From an uncultured Verrucomicrobiota bacterium (GTDB lineage Bacteria; Verrucomicrobiota; Verrucomicrobiia; Verrucomicrobiales; Verrucomicrobiaceae), in contig CAINGK010000147.1 of NCBI GenBank assembly GCA_903848465.1, positions 1-42,761 on the forward strand: a DNA stretch of 42,761 nt, given 5' to 3'. Below are positions 8,417-17,373 of the stretch, piece by piece. Both the position numbers and the translations under genes were made by a program. Each line of letters starts with the position of its first letter. Position 1 is the stretch's first letter. The notes beneath the pieces were generated by a model. It had not been told where the DNA came from, made no database searches, and saw only the letters and a list, made by a program, of their open reading frames with translations.

Positions 8417-9328
8417 GTGAAACCCACTCTCCTCATCCTCGCTGCCGGCATGGGCAGCCGTTACGGCGGCCTCAAACAACTCGACGCGATGGGTCCTGCG
8501 GGTGAGGTGGTGCTCGATTACTCCGTCTTCGATGCGATCCGCGCTGGCTTCGGCAAGGTCGTGTTCGTCATCCGGCGTGACTTTGAGGAGCTGTTTCGCA
8601 CGCAGATTGGCTCCAAATATGCAGGCCGCATCGCCGTGGACTACGCCTTTCAGGACCTTCACGATCTCCCCGTCGGATTCACCGTGCCGGAAGGCCGCAC
8701 CAAGCCCTGGGGCACCGCCCATGCGCTGCTCGCTGCGGAGAGCGTCGTGCATGAGCCCTTCCTCATGATCAATGCCGACGACTTCTACGGCCAGGATGCC
8801 TTCCAAAAGATCGCGGTGGATCTCACGCAACCACGTCTGCAGGACGGCAAGAGCCACTACTCGATGGTGGGCTTCCATTTGAAAAATACCCTCTCCGATC
8901 ACGGCAGTGTCTCCCGTGGCGTCTGTACCTGCAATGCCAGCGGCATGCTGAGCACGGTGCTCGAAATGACCAAGATCTTCAAATGCGACACCGGCGCGGA
9001 AAACCGCGAGGTGGAAGGTGCTTACGTGCCGCTGACCGGAAATGAAGTAGTGTCGATGAACTTCTTCGGCTTCACCCCGGACATCTTCGCGCACCTGCGC
9101 ACCGCCTTCGCCGCCTTTCTCACAGAGCGCGGCACGGAGCTTAAATCCGAGTGCTACGTTCCCGCCCAAGTGGATGCCCTCATTGCGGCTGGCAAAGCCG
9201 ACGTACGCGTCCTCGAAACCACCGGCAAATGGTTTGGCGTCACCTATCCCGAAGACAAAGCGGAAGTGGTGGCAAGCATTCGCGCGCTGGTGGATGCGGG
9301 AGAGTACCCGCAGTCGCTGTGGGGCTAA
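8417..9328 (+). CDS. Sugar-nucleotidyltransferase-like protein (NTP_transferase family)
   Basis: The 303-residue protein begins with the nucleotide-binding signature LLILAAGMGSRYGGLKQLD, characteristic of glucose-1-phosphate thymidylyl- and uridylyltransferases. The metal-binding segment FLMINADDFYG is near residue 115. Family enzymes join an NTP to a sugar phosphate. The usual second-half lysine and product-binding motifs are not obvious, so the sugar is unknown. The start is a GTG at 8417, the only initiator that keeps the conserved N-terminus without a long unsupported extension. It converges with waaA, leaving 9 bases between the stops. Confidence 0.85.
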   Translation: MKPTLLILAAGMGSRYGGLKQLDAMGPAGEVVLDYSVFDAIRAGFGKVVFVIRRDFEELFRTQIGSKYAGRIAVDYAFQDLHDLPVGFTVPEGRTKPWGTAHALLAAESVVHEPFLMINADDFYGQDAFQKIAVDLTQPRLQDGKSHYSMVGFHLKNTLSDHGSVSRGVCTCNASGMLSTVLEMTKIFKCDTGAENREVEGAYVPLTGNEVVSMNFFGFTPDIFAHLRTAFAAFLTERGTELKSECYVPAQVDALIAAGKADVRVLETTGKWFGVTYPEDKAEVVASIRALVDAGEYPQSLWG

Positions 9329-9337
9329 AGCTCTCAA

Positions 9338-10663
9338 CTACATTGGCAGCAACCGCTCCACGCTACGCATCGTCGCGCCTTCGTGAATCGTTAGCGCAGC
9401 ATGTCCAGCCTGGGCCATGCGGGCGGCTTTGGCCTGATCCTGTAAGAGAGTGCGGCAGGCGAATTCGAGTGCGCTGAAATCGGCGACCTGCTGCGCGCCT
9501 TCATGCTTCAGCAGCAGATCCACCAGCGGCGTGAAGTTTTCCATGTGCGGGCCAAAGAGCACGGGCTTCTGAGCCAGCGCCGCTTCGGCGGGATTTTGGC
9601 CGCCTGTGGCGAGAAAGCTTTTCCCAACCACCACGAGCGTGGCGAGATGCTGCCAGGCCGCGAGTTCGCCCGTGGTGTCGATCAGGAAGACGGGCGCACT
9701 GGCATCGACGCGTGTGCTAGGCACACTGCGCAGGGCAGGGGAGATGCCGATGCTCTGCAGCGCGGCGCAGATCTCAGTACGGCGCTCGACATGGCGTGGC
9801 ACAATGAGCAACGCGAGATTGCTCACCTGTTCCCTCAGACGCAGGAAGACGCGTGCGAGCTCAATTTCCTCGCCTGCATGCGTGCTGGCCGCGAGCAGCG
9901 TGGGCTGTGAGTCGGCAATGCCGGTCAGCTTTAGCACCGTGCGCAGTTCGTCGATCTTCACTTCGGGCACGATCCCACCTTCAGGATCGTATTTGATGCT
10001 GCCCGTGAGGTGGATGCGCTCGGCCTCGACGCCGAAGCCTTGCCAGCGCGCGACATCGTCGGACTCCTGCACGAGAACTTGCTTGAGCATGCGAAAGATC
10101 GGTCCGATGAACCATCTGAACTTGCGGTAGCGGCGCTCACTGCGCGGGGAGAGCCGTGCATTGACCAGTGAAATGGGAATGCCCAGACGGGAAGCGGCAG
10201 CGGTCAGGTTGGGCCACACTTCGGCTTCGACGAGCACCAATTGCGTGGGCTGAATGCGCTCCAGCATGAGGCGACCCACACCGGGCAGATCAATGGGGCT
10301 GTAGATGGCTACCACGCGGCCTCCCTGCTGCGCCGCCAACTCTGCCGCGAGCGCGTGGCCGGTGGGGGTGGTGGTGCTGAGCACGATGCCGAGATCGGCA
10401 TGCGTTTTGAGCAGGCGAGCGATGAGCTTTTTCGCTACGCCCACTTCACCCACGCTCACGGCATGCACCCAGAAGCGTTCGCGCTGCGGCAGGGCATTGA
10501 TGGCGGTCTGTGTCTCGCCTGAGAAAACGCCGATGCGCTGGGCGAGATCGCGCCAGCGACCATTGCGGCGGCGCATCTTGATGAAGGCACCGGGCAGCAT
10601 CACGACGAGCCCGAGGGGCAGCGCCAGATTGTAGAGAGTGAGGCTAAGCGCTTTCGATGCCAT
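9338..10663 (-). CDS. waaA: WaaA (KdtA), Kdo transferase
   Basis: A 441-residue GT30-family glycosyltransferase that attaches 3-deoxy-D-manno-octulosonate to lipid A precursors at the inner membrane. An N-terminal hydrophobic anchor covers about residues 5-28. FWVHAVSVGEV, the STTTPTGHALA block and VEAEVWPNLT follow, and then the GSIKYD linker between the two Rossmann domains. The C-terminal half has LLAASTHAGEE and GGQNPAEAALAQKPVLFGPHMENF, the nucleotide-sugar-binding region. The ATG at 10663 lies inside the 3' end of rsmD with a 20-base overlap, so the two are co-transcribed. It shows that the organism makes Kdo-containing lipopolysaccharide. Confidence 0.95.
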   Translation of the reverse strand: MASKALSLTLYNLALPLGLVVMLPGAFIKMRRRNGRWRDLAQRIGVFSGETQTAINALPQRERFWVHAVSVGEVGVAKKLIARLLKTHADLGIVLSTTTPTGHALAAELAAQQGGRVVAIYSPIDLPGVGRLMLERIQPTQLVLVEAEVWPNLTAAASRLGIPISLVNARLSPRSERRYRKFRWFIGPIFRMLKQVLVQESDDVARWQGFGVEAERIHLTGSIKYDPEGGIVPEVKIDELRTVLKLTGIADSQPTLLAASTHAGEEIELARVFLRLREQVSNLALLIVPRHVERRTEICAALQSIGISPALRSVPSTRVDASAPVFLIDTTGELAAWQHLATLVVVGKSFLATGGQNPAEAALAQKPVLFGPHMENFTPLVDLLLKHEGAQQVADFSALEFACRTLLQDQAKAARMAQAGHAALTIHEGATMRSVERLLPM

Positions 10664-11225
10664 GCGGAAGTTTGCGCAGCCAGACGATGCGGGTGGAGCC
10701 GTAATTGCGGTCGGTCAGCACCTCCCAGCCGGGCCAGCTTTTGGTTTCGCGGTTGAAGTGATGACTTTCGAGAATGAGGTGGCTCTCTGCGTGCAGCAGC
10801 TTCGGCAGCGCTTCTTCCGCAAGCAGTTTGGCAACGAAATCCGTGTCCGCATCGCAGTGCGTGTACGGCGGGTCGGCAAAGATGAGATCAAACTGCTTGC
10901 CGTCTTTTTCCAGCAGCGGCAGCATTTTAAACACATCGCTGTGGCGCACCGTGGTGCCTGTGAGGCGGGTCTTCGCGATGTTGCGCCGAATGACCTCGCA
11001 CGCGCCCTTGTTTTCATCCACAAACACCGCTGAAGCAGCGCCCCGGCTCAGGCATTCCAGGCCGATGGCCCCCGTTCCAGCAAACAGATCCAGCACATGC
11101 GCCCCTGGCACGAGCTCCCCGAGCATCGAGAACACAGCCTGCCGCACCCGATCCTGCGTGGGTCGGGTGACGGTTTTAGGGACTTCAAGAGCAAGCCCCC
11201 CTGCGGAGCCGGAAATGATGCGCAC
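10644..11225 (-). CDS. rsmD: RsmD, 16S rRNA guanine-N2 methyltransferase
   Basis: A 193-residue S-adenosylmethionine methyltransferase that modifies G966 of 16S rRNA. The N-terminus MRIISGSAGGLALEVPK and RPTQDRVRQAVFSML are typical of the family. LDLFAGTGAIGLECLSRGA is the SAM-binding motif I, and FADPPY at about 116 is the catalytic motif IV that contacts the target guanine. Translation starts at a GTG (11225) preceded by AAAGGAAA at good spacing. It runs into waaA. In many bacteria rsmD neighbours coaD; here it does not. Confidence 0.94.
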   Translation of the reverse strand: MRIISGSAGGLALEVPKTVTRPTQDRVRQAVFSMLGELVPGAHVLDLFAGTGAIGLECLSRGAASAVFVDENKGACEVIRRNIAKTRLTGTTVRHSDVFKMLPLLEKDGKQFDLIFADPPYTHCDADTDFVAKLLAEEALPKLLHAESHLILESHHFNRETKSWPGWEVLTDRNYGSTRIVWLRKLPHGIESA

Positions 11226-11321
11226 CCGTTTCCTTTAGCGGTGGGACGTGGGGATGCAAGAGGGGCTTCCAATGGCCTTCGTGCGATTTGACCCGGCTGC
11301 CGAACTGTTTATCCTCCCCGC

Positions 11322-11642
11322 ATGATTCCGATGGGAGACATCCAGCGCTACTGCGACGGCATAGCCGCAGCATTTAAGCCGCAGCGTATCATCCTCTTTG
11401 GATCCTATGCCTATGGCCAGCCGACTGAGGAATCCGATGTGGATGTGATGGTGGTGATGCCCAAGCAGCGCTACCGGCGCGACCTCGACATCCGCGTGCG
11501 CCGCAAGGTGCATGCGGGCTTTCCGGTCGATGTGCTGGTAGAGCCGGATGATAAGCTGGCACGGCGCATTGCCGACCGGGAGAGTTTCATTTTGGACGTC
11601 ACTCAACGAGGCAAGATCATGTATGAAGGCGGCCACGCATGA
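11322..11642 (+). CDS. Minimal nucleotidyltransferase (MNT) of an MNT-HEPN pair
   Basis: A 106-residue protein with the DNA polymerase-beta-type fold. IILFGSYAYG is the GS motif and ESDVDVMVV supplies the two metal-binding aspartates; the third acid is probably the D of PVDVLVEP. MNT proteins in MntA-HepT systems add AMP to the HEPN toxin and so act as the antitoxin. All catalytic residues look intact. The start ATG is at 11322. The end overlaps the HEPN gene by 20 bases, which indicates coupled translation. Confidence 0.87.
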   Translation: MIPMGDIQRYCDGIAAAFKPQRIILFGSYAYGQPTEESDVDVMVVMPKQRYRRDLDIRVRRKVHAGFPVDVLVEPDDKLARRIADRESFILDVTQRGKIMYEGGHA

Positions 11643-12003
11643 ATGGGTCAAGAAGGCCGAGTCGGATTATCAACTGGCCGTCTCACTGATGCGTCGGCGC
11701 AAACCTCCTGTGCGAGATCAGGCCTGTTTCCTCTTCCAGCAGGCATCTGAAAAGTACCTCAAAGCCAGGCTGGAAGAAGCGGGTGTGAATGTTCCCAAGA
11801 CGCATGATTTGGAGATGTTGATCCAATTGCTGAATCCCATCGAACCGCTGTGGACATCTCTTTCTTCCGCTGCGCAGCAGCTCACGCGTTATGCCGTGAG
11901 GTTTCGTTATCCGGGCTACGAAGCGACGGCCCAGGAAATGAAAACAGCCCAGAAGGATGCCAAAGCAATTCGGCAGGAAGTGCGGCTGGCACTGGGATTG
12001 TAG
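11623..12003 (+). CDS. HEPN-domain protein of an MNT-HEPN pair
   Basis: A 126-residue all-alpha HEPN protein. The hallmark is ACFLFQQASEKYLKARLEEAGVNVPKTHDLEMLI, resembling the classic HEPN family in which a conserved QQA-EK-LKA helix is followed by THDL. The RNase signature of HepT toxins (R, 4-6 residues, H) is not evident. This copy may therefore belong to the non-RNase HEPN class, or use other residues. The start ATG at 11623 lies inside the MNT gene. The pair most likely works as a toxin-antitoxin or nucleotide-modifying module. Confidence 0.85.
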   Translation: MKAATHEWVKKAESDYQLAVSLMRRRKPPVRDQACFLFQQASEKYLKARLEEAGVNVPKTHDLEMLIQLLNPIEPLWTSLSSAAQQLTRYAVRFRYPGYEATAQEMKTAQKDAKAIRQEVRLALGL

Positions 12004-12037
12004 TGAACACTTGTGGGTTGTGACATGCAGCATGGTG

Positions 12038-12229
12038 CTAATACATCCTTGTGAGCAATTTGGCGACCCAAGCCATGGCATCTGAACCGTGGATGGCATA
12101 TCCCAACGCTAAGATTGGAAGTGCCAGAAAATAACCGAGTGATCTGAATATCGCTGGCAGGTGTGGTACCAGCGTTTCGATGTAGCGCCTGTGTTGCTCA
12201 GGTGTCCAATGGCGATGTTTCGTTTTCAT
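12038..12229 (-). CDS. Possible small membrane protein
   Basis: A 63-residue frame: a basic N-terminus (MKTKHRHWTPEQHRRY), then an amphipathic stretch and one hydrophobic segment at about 29-47. It fills an otherwise empty 287-base gap between the HEPN gene and the propeller-protein gene. I do not recognise the family and see no strong ribosome site. It may be real because composition is protein-like, but it could be spurious. Confidence 0.35.
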   Translation of the reverse strand: MKTKHRHWTPEQHRRYIETLVPHLPAIFRSLGYFLALPILALGYAIHGSDAMAWVAKLLTRMY

Positions 12230-12290
12230 CGCTGGTCAACTATACACGGCGACACCTAGAACAAGTGTTACTTTGATATAATTTTAAAGT

Positions 12291-13424
12291 TCACTTCCCA
12301 TTCCGAAACACATACAGCACCCCATCATCCGCACCAAAGATCACGTAATCTCCTGCGATGGCACCTGACGTCTTCACCGGCGCACCAATCTCGTTGTGCC
12401 ACACCTCTTTGCCCGTCTTAAGATCGAGCGCGTAGATATACCCATCGTCGCAGCCAAAGATGGCCACTTTCCCAGCGCAAATGACAGCACTGCTGTCGAT
12501 GCGATCACGCGCACGGAATTCCCACAACTGCGCGCCGGTGACGCGGTCGATGGCATGGAAGCGCTTGTCTCTGCCGCCGACATAGACGCCCTTTTCCCAG
12601 ATGGCGGGGGCGGCGTAGTACTCGAAGTCGCGCTCGCCGTACTCCCAGACCTTCGTACCGTCGGCGATGCGATAGGCCCCCACGCGGTTGCCGTAATGGC
12701 TGACGTAGATGACGCCGTCGGCGATGGCGACGTTGTTGCCGATGTAGGCCCCGACTTCGATCTGCCGCTCTTCCTTGCCGGTCTTCACATCATGCACGTG
12801 CAGCACGCTGTCGCAGCCGCCGAAGACGACCTTGCCGTCGCCCACGGCGGAGCCGCCGTTGATGTAGTAGCCGGTTTCAGCGGCCCACTCCTTCACGCCC
12901 GTCTTGGCGTCGAGGCAGTAGATGGAATAGTCGTAGCTGCCGATGATGATTTTCTGCGCCTTGGTTTCAGGATTCGTCCAGACATTAGCGGCGGCGTGGA
13001 TCTCTGCCTGCGTTTCAAATTTCCACACTTCTTTGCCGGTGTCGGCGTTCCAGGCATAGACAAAGCCATCCTGGCAGCCAACAACGACGGCCTCGCCTGC
13101 AAAAGCAGCGGCCCCGTCAAAAGCTCCTTTGGCCTCGGTCTTCCAGAGTTCCTTGCCGGTGGCGAGGTCAAGGCAGAAGAATTTGCCGTCCTTGCTTCCC
13201 AGATAGACCTTTCCACCACGTACGACGGCACTGGAGACCAGCATCTCGGCTTGGCCCTTGGGCTTGTCCATCAACTTGAACTGCCACGCGAGTTCCAGCG
13301 GGAACTTCAATTCCACCTGGGATGTTCCCGTCATGGCCGCGTTTCCGCGTGAGTCCGGCCAGTCCGCAGTTTGAGCAGGCAGAAGGGTTGGAAGGAGGAG
13401 GGAGAGGAAAAGCGTGGCGCGCAT
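12291..13424 (-). CDS. Exported PQQ-type beta-propeller protein
   Basis: About 377 residues. The N-terminal signal peptide (MRATLFLSLLLPTLLPAQ) leads to secretion, and the rest is a series of about seven propeller blades. Each has the GxVYxGxxDGxxxxLDxxTGKExW pattern, for example CLDLATGKELWK, AWNADTGKEVWKF, CLDAKTGVKEW and ALDLKTGKEVWHN. The fold is that of BamB and of PQQ dehydrogenase domains, but no dehydrogenase catalytic domain is present, so this is probably a binding or scaffold protein in the periplasm. An ATG at 13448 would add eight residues. It is divergent from the zinc-finger-like gene at 13476. Confidence 0.85.
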   Translation of the reverse strand: MRATLFLSLLLPTLLPAQTADWPDSRGNAAMTGTSQVELKFPLELAWQFKLMDKPKGQAEMLVSSAVVRGGKVYLGSKDGKFFCLDLATGKELWKTEAKGAFDGAAAFAGEAVVVGCQDGFVYAWNADTGKEVWKFETQAEIHAAANVWTNPETKAQKIIIGSYDYSIYCLDAKTGVKEWAAETGYYINGGSAVGDGKVVFGGCDSVLHVHDVKTGKEERQIEVGAYIGNNVAIADGVIYVSHYGNRVGAYRIADGTKVWEYGERDFEYYAAPAIWEKGVYVGGRDKRFHAIDRVTGAQLWEFRARDRIDSSAVICAGKVAIFGCDDGYIYALDLKTGKEVWHNEIGAPVKTSGAIAGDYVIFGADDGVLYVFRNGK

Positions 13425-13475
13425 GAGTTTGGACTGTGAAACTGCCATGTTGTGCGCTTTGTTGCAAACAAGCCG

Positions 13476-14024
13476 ATGTCTGATCACGATCTCCAACAGC
13501 CGCCGCCCATTCCGCCCGACCTGCGGTGTGAGTACGAGGAGCGTCCATTCCAGAACTGCACGCGCTGCGGCGAGTCCCTGCCAGACTTCCCCGGCGGCTT
13601 TCAAATCTCCAAGGCCTACAAGCGCGGTGAATGCGTGATGGAGTACGCGCTGTGTGACCACTGCCGCTCGCAGATGATGGAGGAGTTTTCTCAGGAATCG
13701 AAAAAGCGTCTGGCGCAGTTTCAGGACGAGCAGGTCACACTGGAGCGCGGTCTGGCATCATGTGCCGTGTGCAATGCACGGCGCGATGCACCTGGCATGG
13801 ATGATTTTGTCATCACCGGTGTGTGCGAGGGGCTCTCCCTGCTGCACAGCGTGATGATCTGCGGCAAGTGCGGCGATACCGTGCAGGGATTCATCTCGCA
13901 AAAGACGCGCGATACGTGGCGACGTTTTGTCGATGATAATTTCCCCGGCCCCCCACCCATGGATTCTCTGCCAGAGCCGGTGGAGGAAATACGGACGCCG
14001 TTGCCAGTGATGTCGAAGATGTGA
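13476..14024 (+). CDS. Uncharacterised protein with four CxxC motifs
   Basis: A 182-residue protein that I do not recognise by name. Four cysteine pairs are spaced along it: CTRC, CDHC, CAVC and CGKC, so it probably binds one or two zinc ions. The last pair sits in MICGKCGDTVQGFISQKTRDTWRRF. The C-terminal 25 residues are proline-rich and probably disordered. No signal peptide is present, so it should be cytoplasmic. The ATG at 13476 is preferred; a GTG at 13452 gives eight more residues. Confidence 0.7.
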   Translation: MSDHDLQQPPPIPPDLRCEYEERPFQNCTRCGESLPDFPGGFQISKAYKRGECVMEYALCDHCRSQMMEEFSQESKKRLAQFQDEQVTLERGLASCAVCNARRDAPGMDDFVITGVCEGLSLLHSVMICGKCGDTVQGFISQKTRDTWRRFVDDNFPGPPPMDSLPEPVEEIRTPLPVMSKM

Positions 14025-14036
14025 ATTAGTAGTGCG

Positions 14037-14081
14037 GGCAATCCTGCCGCGAAGGGCGTGCTCGAAACTCGCCGGATTGCC
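14037..14081. terminator. Possible bidirectional terminator hairpin
   Basis: GGCAATCC and GGATTGCC form perfect 8-base arms with a 29-base loop between the convergent zinc-finger and parvulin genes. The long loop and lack of a T-run keep this tentative. Confidence 0.35.
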
Positions 14082-14130
14082 TGTGATGCTTACGGAATCG
14101 CGCACATGCGCCCAGTTTTACGAACCTTGA

Positions 14131-15018
14131 TCAATGTCCGCAGTTCGCACCTTCGGGATCGGTGTCTTCGACTTTGGCGGCGGCTTTGAGCTCTTCGAGG
14201 AAGGCGTTGAATTTTTTGTCGCGATACTCTTCGAGGAAACGGTTTTTTACGTCGTCCTGCACTTCAGCGAACGGACGTGCCACGGCGGGGCGGCGGCCGG
14301 TGACGGTGCAGACGTGAAAGCCGAGCTGGGTAGTGAAGACGGGGCTGATCTCGCCTTCGCCCATGGAGAAGGCGATGGTTTCAAACTCCTCCATGAACTC
14401 GCCGCGCTTGAACCAGCCGAGATCAATCTGCTGCTGCTCACCGGAGCGGTGCTCTTCCGCGAGTTTGGCGAAGTCAGCGCCAGCAAGGAGCTGAGAGCGC
14501 ACATCGCGCATGCTTTGGTAAGTTTCCTGGCGGCTGGTGGCTCCCTGGAGGCTTTTGGTGATGTGGGAGGCCTGGATTTCCTCGTCAGTCAGGTAGTGCT
14601 TGAGATTGGCCTCGTAGCAGGCTTTCAGCTCGGCCTCGGTCGGCTCCGGTTCGGGCGCGTAGATTTCCTGCAGCGTTTTGTCCAGCCGCACTCCGCCAGC
14701 GACGTTGTCACGGACGAGCGCCTCGTCTTTCACGGGCAGGCCGAGGTTCATGTAGAACTGCGTTTCCCCGCCAGCTTCGTCGATGAGCTTGGTCAGACGG
14801 GCGGAGATGTCGGCCTCAGCGACTTCGGGGTGACGGCGGCGGCTTTCTTGCCCAAGGAGTGCGCGGGAGATGAGGTTGTCTTTGGCCATGCCGCGAAATT
14901 CGGGATCACGCTCGCAGCAGGACACCTGGAGGGTGCGTTCGAAGTGACTTTTGATGTGGCGGAATTCCGCCTCGATGATTTCGTCGTCGATCTGTTCGCC
15001 GTTAATGATAAGAGCCAT
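14131..15018 (-). CDS. Parvulin-type peptidyl-prolyl isomerase, no signal peptide
   Basis: A 295-residue protein with a SurA/PpiC layout. The N-terminal helical chaperone-like part covers about 1-145. The parvulin domain at about 148-243 has IQASHITKSL, DFAKLAEEHRSGEQQQIDLGWFKRGEFMEEFETIAFSM and FTTQLGFHVCTV. The usual serine-rich stretch before the GG-DLGWF motif is changed to SGEQQQIDLGWF. No leader is visible after the chosen ATG (15018), which suggests a cytoplasmic protein, or the true start is upstream where the open frame continues. It is divergent from the DD-carboxypeptidase gene. Confidence 0.85.
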   Translation of the reverse strand: MALIINGEQIDDEIIEAEFRHIKSHFERTLQVSCCERDPEFRGMAKDNLISRALLGQESRRRHPEVAEADISARLTKLIDEAGGETQFYMNLGLPVKDEALVRDNVAGGVRLDKTLQEIYAPEPEPTEAELKACYEANLKHYLTDEEIQASHITKSLQGATSRQETYQSMRDVRSQLLAGADFAKLAEEHRSGEQQQIDLGWFKRGEFMEEFETIAFSMGEGEISPVFTTQLGFHVCTVTGRRPAVARPFAEVQDDVKNRFLEEYRDKKFNAFLEELKAAAKVEDTDPEGANCGH

Positions 15019-15150
15019 AGTGGGTGATGAACATGGAGCGCGACGCGGTGGGCGCAAGGTTTGACAATAAACGCCGGGTGGCCTAGAGGAACCCCGCCAC
15101 CGCTGTTTGCCCGGCATGAAAGCTGCGAACAAGGCTGGTCCTATTCCAAG

Positions 15151-16110
15151 ATGAAGAGATTGATCCAGTTTTTGATGACAGGCGTGGCCGCAACCACGCT
15201 GGCGAGTTGTGACACCCTGAGCACGGCGCGTGCCGTCCCAGTAGCGCCGAATTCGCAATACATGTATGCCCAGGGCGACAGTGTGCAGATCATGCCAGTG
15301 ATGCTGCCGGAGCGGCCCATGCTGGTGGCGACTTCTGGTCCTGCGATCCGTGCCGCCTCCTACCTGCTGCTGGATGCGCGTACCGGGCAGCACCTAGCTG
15401 GGCGCAATTTTGAAACCGCGCGCGGCGTGGCCAGCACCCAGAAGCTGGTGACGGCCCTGGTGGTACTGGATGCGGGAAATCTCGACAAAATGGTCCGCGT
15501 GCAGGCTTCCGATATAGCCGTGGAGCCCACACGATTGGGCGTCCGGCCAGGGGAGGTGTACTCCCGCCGCGAGCTGCTTTATGCCTTTTTGGTGAAGAGC
15601 GCGAACGACGTGGCCAATGTGCTGGCGCGTGACAATGCAGGCAGCATCAGCGCTTTTGCCGCCAAGATGAACGCCAAGGCTCATGCGCTTGGCTGCGTGA
15701 ACTCCAATTTCAAAAACCCCCACGGGCTGACAGTGGGCGGGCAGTACTCCACCGCGCGAGACATGGCCCGTGTGGCGATGGCTGCGTATCGCAGCGATGT
15801 GATTCGCGATATAGTGCGGCGGAAATACCACTCCTTCCGTCGCGCGGATGGGCGGGTGATTACACTCTCAAACACCAATGAACTGCTGGGAGCCATGCCT
15901 GAGTGCAATGGCATGAAAACTGGCTACACTGTGGCCAGCGGTCGTTGTTTGATCTCCAGCGCCGCTAGCGGCGGACGTGAGGTGATTCTGGTGCAGCTAG
16001 GTACCAAGACGAAATACATCTGGGAGGATGCCCGGATCATGATGAGCTGGGGCCTGCACCGGCAGCGGTACGGCAGCGGCGTGGCCATGGCCTCGATGCT
16101 GGGAAATTGA
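15151..16110 (+). CDS. D-alanyl-D-alanine carboxypeptidase lipoprotein (S11 family)
   Basis: A 319-residue penicillin-binding protein. The signal ends in a lipobox, LASC, with the lipidated Cys at 20, so it is a membrane-anchored lipoprotein. The three active-site motifs are intact: STQK (Ser95, Lys98), SAN (150-152) and KTG (256-258). Such enzymes trim the terminal D-Ala from peptidoglycan pentapeptides. The S11 C-terminal beta domain seen in PBP5 is missing, so it resembles the shorter form. The ATG at 15151 begins the leader. Confidence 0.92.
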   Translation: MKRLIQFLMTGVAATTLASCDTLSTARAVPVAPNSQYMYAQGDSVQIMPVMLPERPMLVATSGPAIRAASYLLLDARTGQHLAGRNFETARGVASTQKLVTALVVLDAGNLDKMVRVQASDIAVEPTRLGVRPGEVYSRRELLYAFLVKSANDVANVLARDNAGSISAFAAKMNAKAHALGCVNSNFKNPHGLTVGGQYSTARDMARVAMAAYRSDVIRDIVRRKYHSFRRADGRVITLSNTNELLGAMPECNGMKTGYTVASGRCLISSAASGGREVILVQLGTKTKYIWEDARIMMSWGLHRQRYGSGVAMASMLGN

Positions 16111-16179
16111 ACAACCTCCGGTTGCGGCGAATCCATCCAGCAGCGAGACTGTTTTTTACTCTCAACGTCCAGCCCACGA

Positions 16180-17373
16180 ATGCCGGCCACCACGCTCGTC
16201 TGCCCCCACTGCGAAAAAACTGTCGAAATCCAGGTTTCATCAGTCACTCGCTCACGCCCCTGCCCGGAGTGCGGGCAGATGGTGATGCTGCAAATGGCGG
16301 AGAAGAGCACCAAGACAAAGCGCCGTGCGCTGTTGATGGCACAGAGCGAGCCTACAGCAGCTGCTTCAACGGTGCAGACCCGGCTGACGGAACCCGCGTA
16401 TGAGCAGCAACCGCTGCCGGGAGATGCCTTTGAGCGCATGCGCATGGATCCAGAGATCCATCAGTTCCGGCGGCGCTTGTTGATTGGAGTTGGTGTGGTG
16501 CTGTTCATCATCCTTGTGATGGTCATCGTGAGCTTGTTCCAACCCGAGACCTCGGCGGCGATCAAACCGGGTACTAAGCAAACACAGGCTGATGCCGCTG
16601 AGGTAGGGGCGTCGGCGGCCATGATTCAACCGGACGAATCGCTGCCTCAGGTGAATTCCGGCAATCTGGTGTTTCGCCCACCTGGTAGCACGGATCTCAA
16701 AACCGCCTCGGCGCTGCCGGATAGTAGCTCTGTCGGGAATCTGGCAAAATTGGCGGCGGCAGAGGAAATACTGACCCAATTTCTGCAAACGCCCAGTTGG
16801 AAACAACGCGTTTCATTGGTGCGTGACCGACTCCGTGTGGCTCCCTTGATGAGCATTTTCTACTCCAAGAACGCGGATGGCCCGATTGAGTTTGATTCCA
16901 TCGTCGAGGCGACGGAAATCTCGCCCAAATTCAGCGAACACGTGGTGGTGTTTGAAGGTGGTGGGCGGCGTATGGCCACCGTTGAGCATACGGCCAAAGG
17001 GCCGGTGGTGGATTGGGAGTCATTTGTTGGAGCTGGAGAGATGGCCTGGTCGGATTTCCTTGAACTGCGGCAGGCTGCCCCCACGCTATTTCGTGTGCTG
17101 GTGTCCCCCGCAGGACACTTTGAGAACCAGTTTGGCGATCCCGCAGCACTGAATTGCTACAGTCTGCGCAACATCTCTGAACCGGGTGCCAAAGTGGTCT
17201 ATGGTTATGCCGAAAAGTCTAGCGTGCTCGCCAAAGAGCTGGATTACCGTCTGCAACAAAGCGCGGATGCCACCGTGCCGATGATTCTACAGCTCAAATT
17301 CCCCCCAGATGCGCCGGTCGATTTTCAAGTGTGGATTCACCACTTCGTGCAGGCAGGTTGGGTGACACCATGA
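16180..17373 (+). CDS. Membrane-anchored zinc-ribbon protein, function unknown
   Basis: A 397-residue protein of unrecognised family. It starts with a zinc ribbon (CPHC and CPEC within the first 33 residues), followed by a low-complexity linker. One transmembrane helix at about 99-118 (LLIGVGVVLFIILVMVIVSLF) divides a cytoplasmic ribbon from an extracytoplasmic domain of some 275 residues. That domain contains two related stretches on either side of position 250 but no enzyme motif that I can identify. Proteins of this design, with a zinc finger inside and a sensor or binding domain outside, recur in Verrucomicrobiota. Confidence 0.7.
   Translation: MPATTLVCPHCEKTVEIQVSSVTRSRPCPECGQMVMLQMAEKSTKTKRRALLMAQSEPTAAASTVQTRLTEPAYEQQPLPGDAFERMRMDPEIHQFRRRLLIGVGVVLFIILVMVIVSLFQPETSAAIKPGTKQTQADAAEVGASAAMIQPDESLPQVNSGNLVFRPPGSTDLKTASALPDSSSVGNLAKLAAAEEILTQFLQTPSWKQRVSLVRDRLRVAPLMSIFYSKNADGPIEFDSIVEATEISPKFSEHVVVFEGGGRRMATVEHTAKGPVVDWESFVGAGEMAWSDFLELRQAAPTLFRVLVSPAGHFENQFGDPAALNCYSLRNISEPGAKVVYGYAEKSSVLAKELDYRLQQSADATVPMILQLKFPPDAPVDFQVWIHHFVQAGWVTP

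Noticed and set aside
14134..15027. Long plus-strand frame of 297 codons
   Set aside because: It is the complement of the parvulin gene, whose minus-strand product has clear family motifs.
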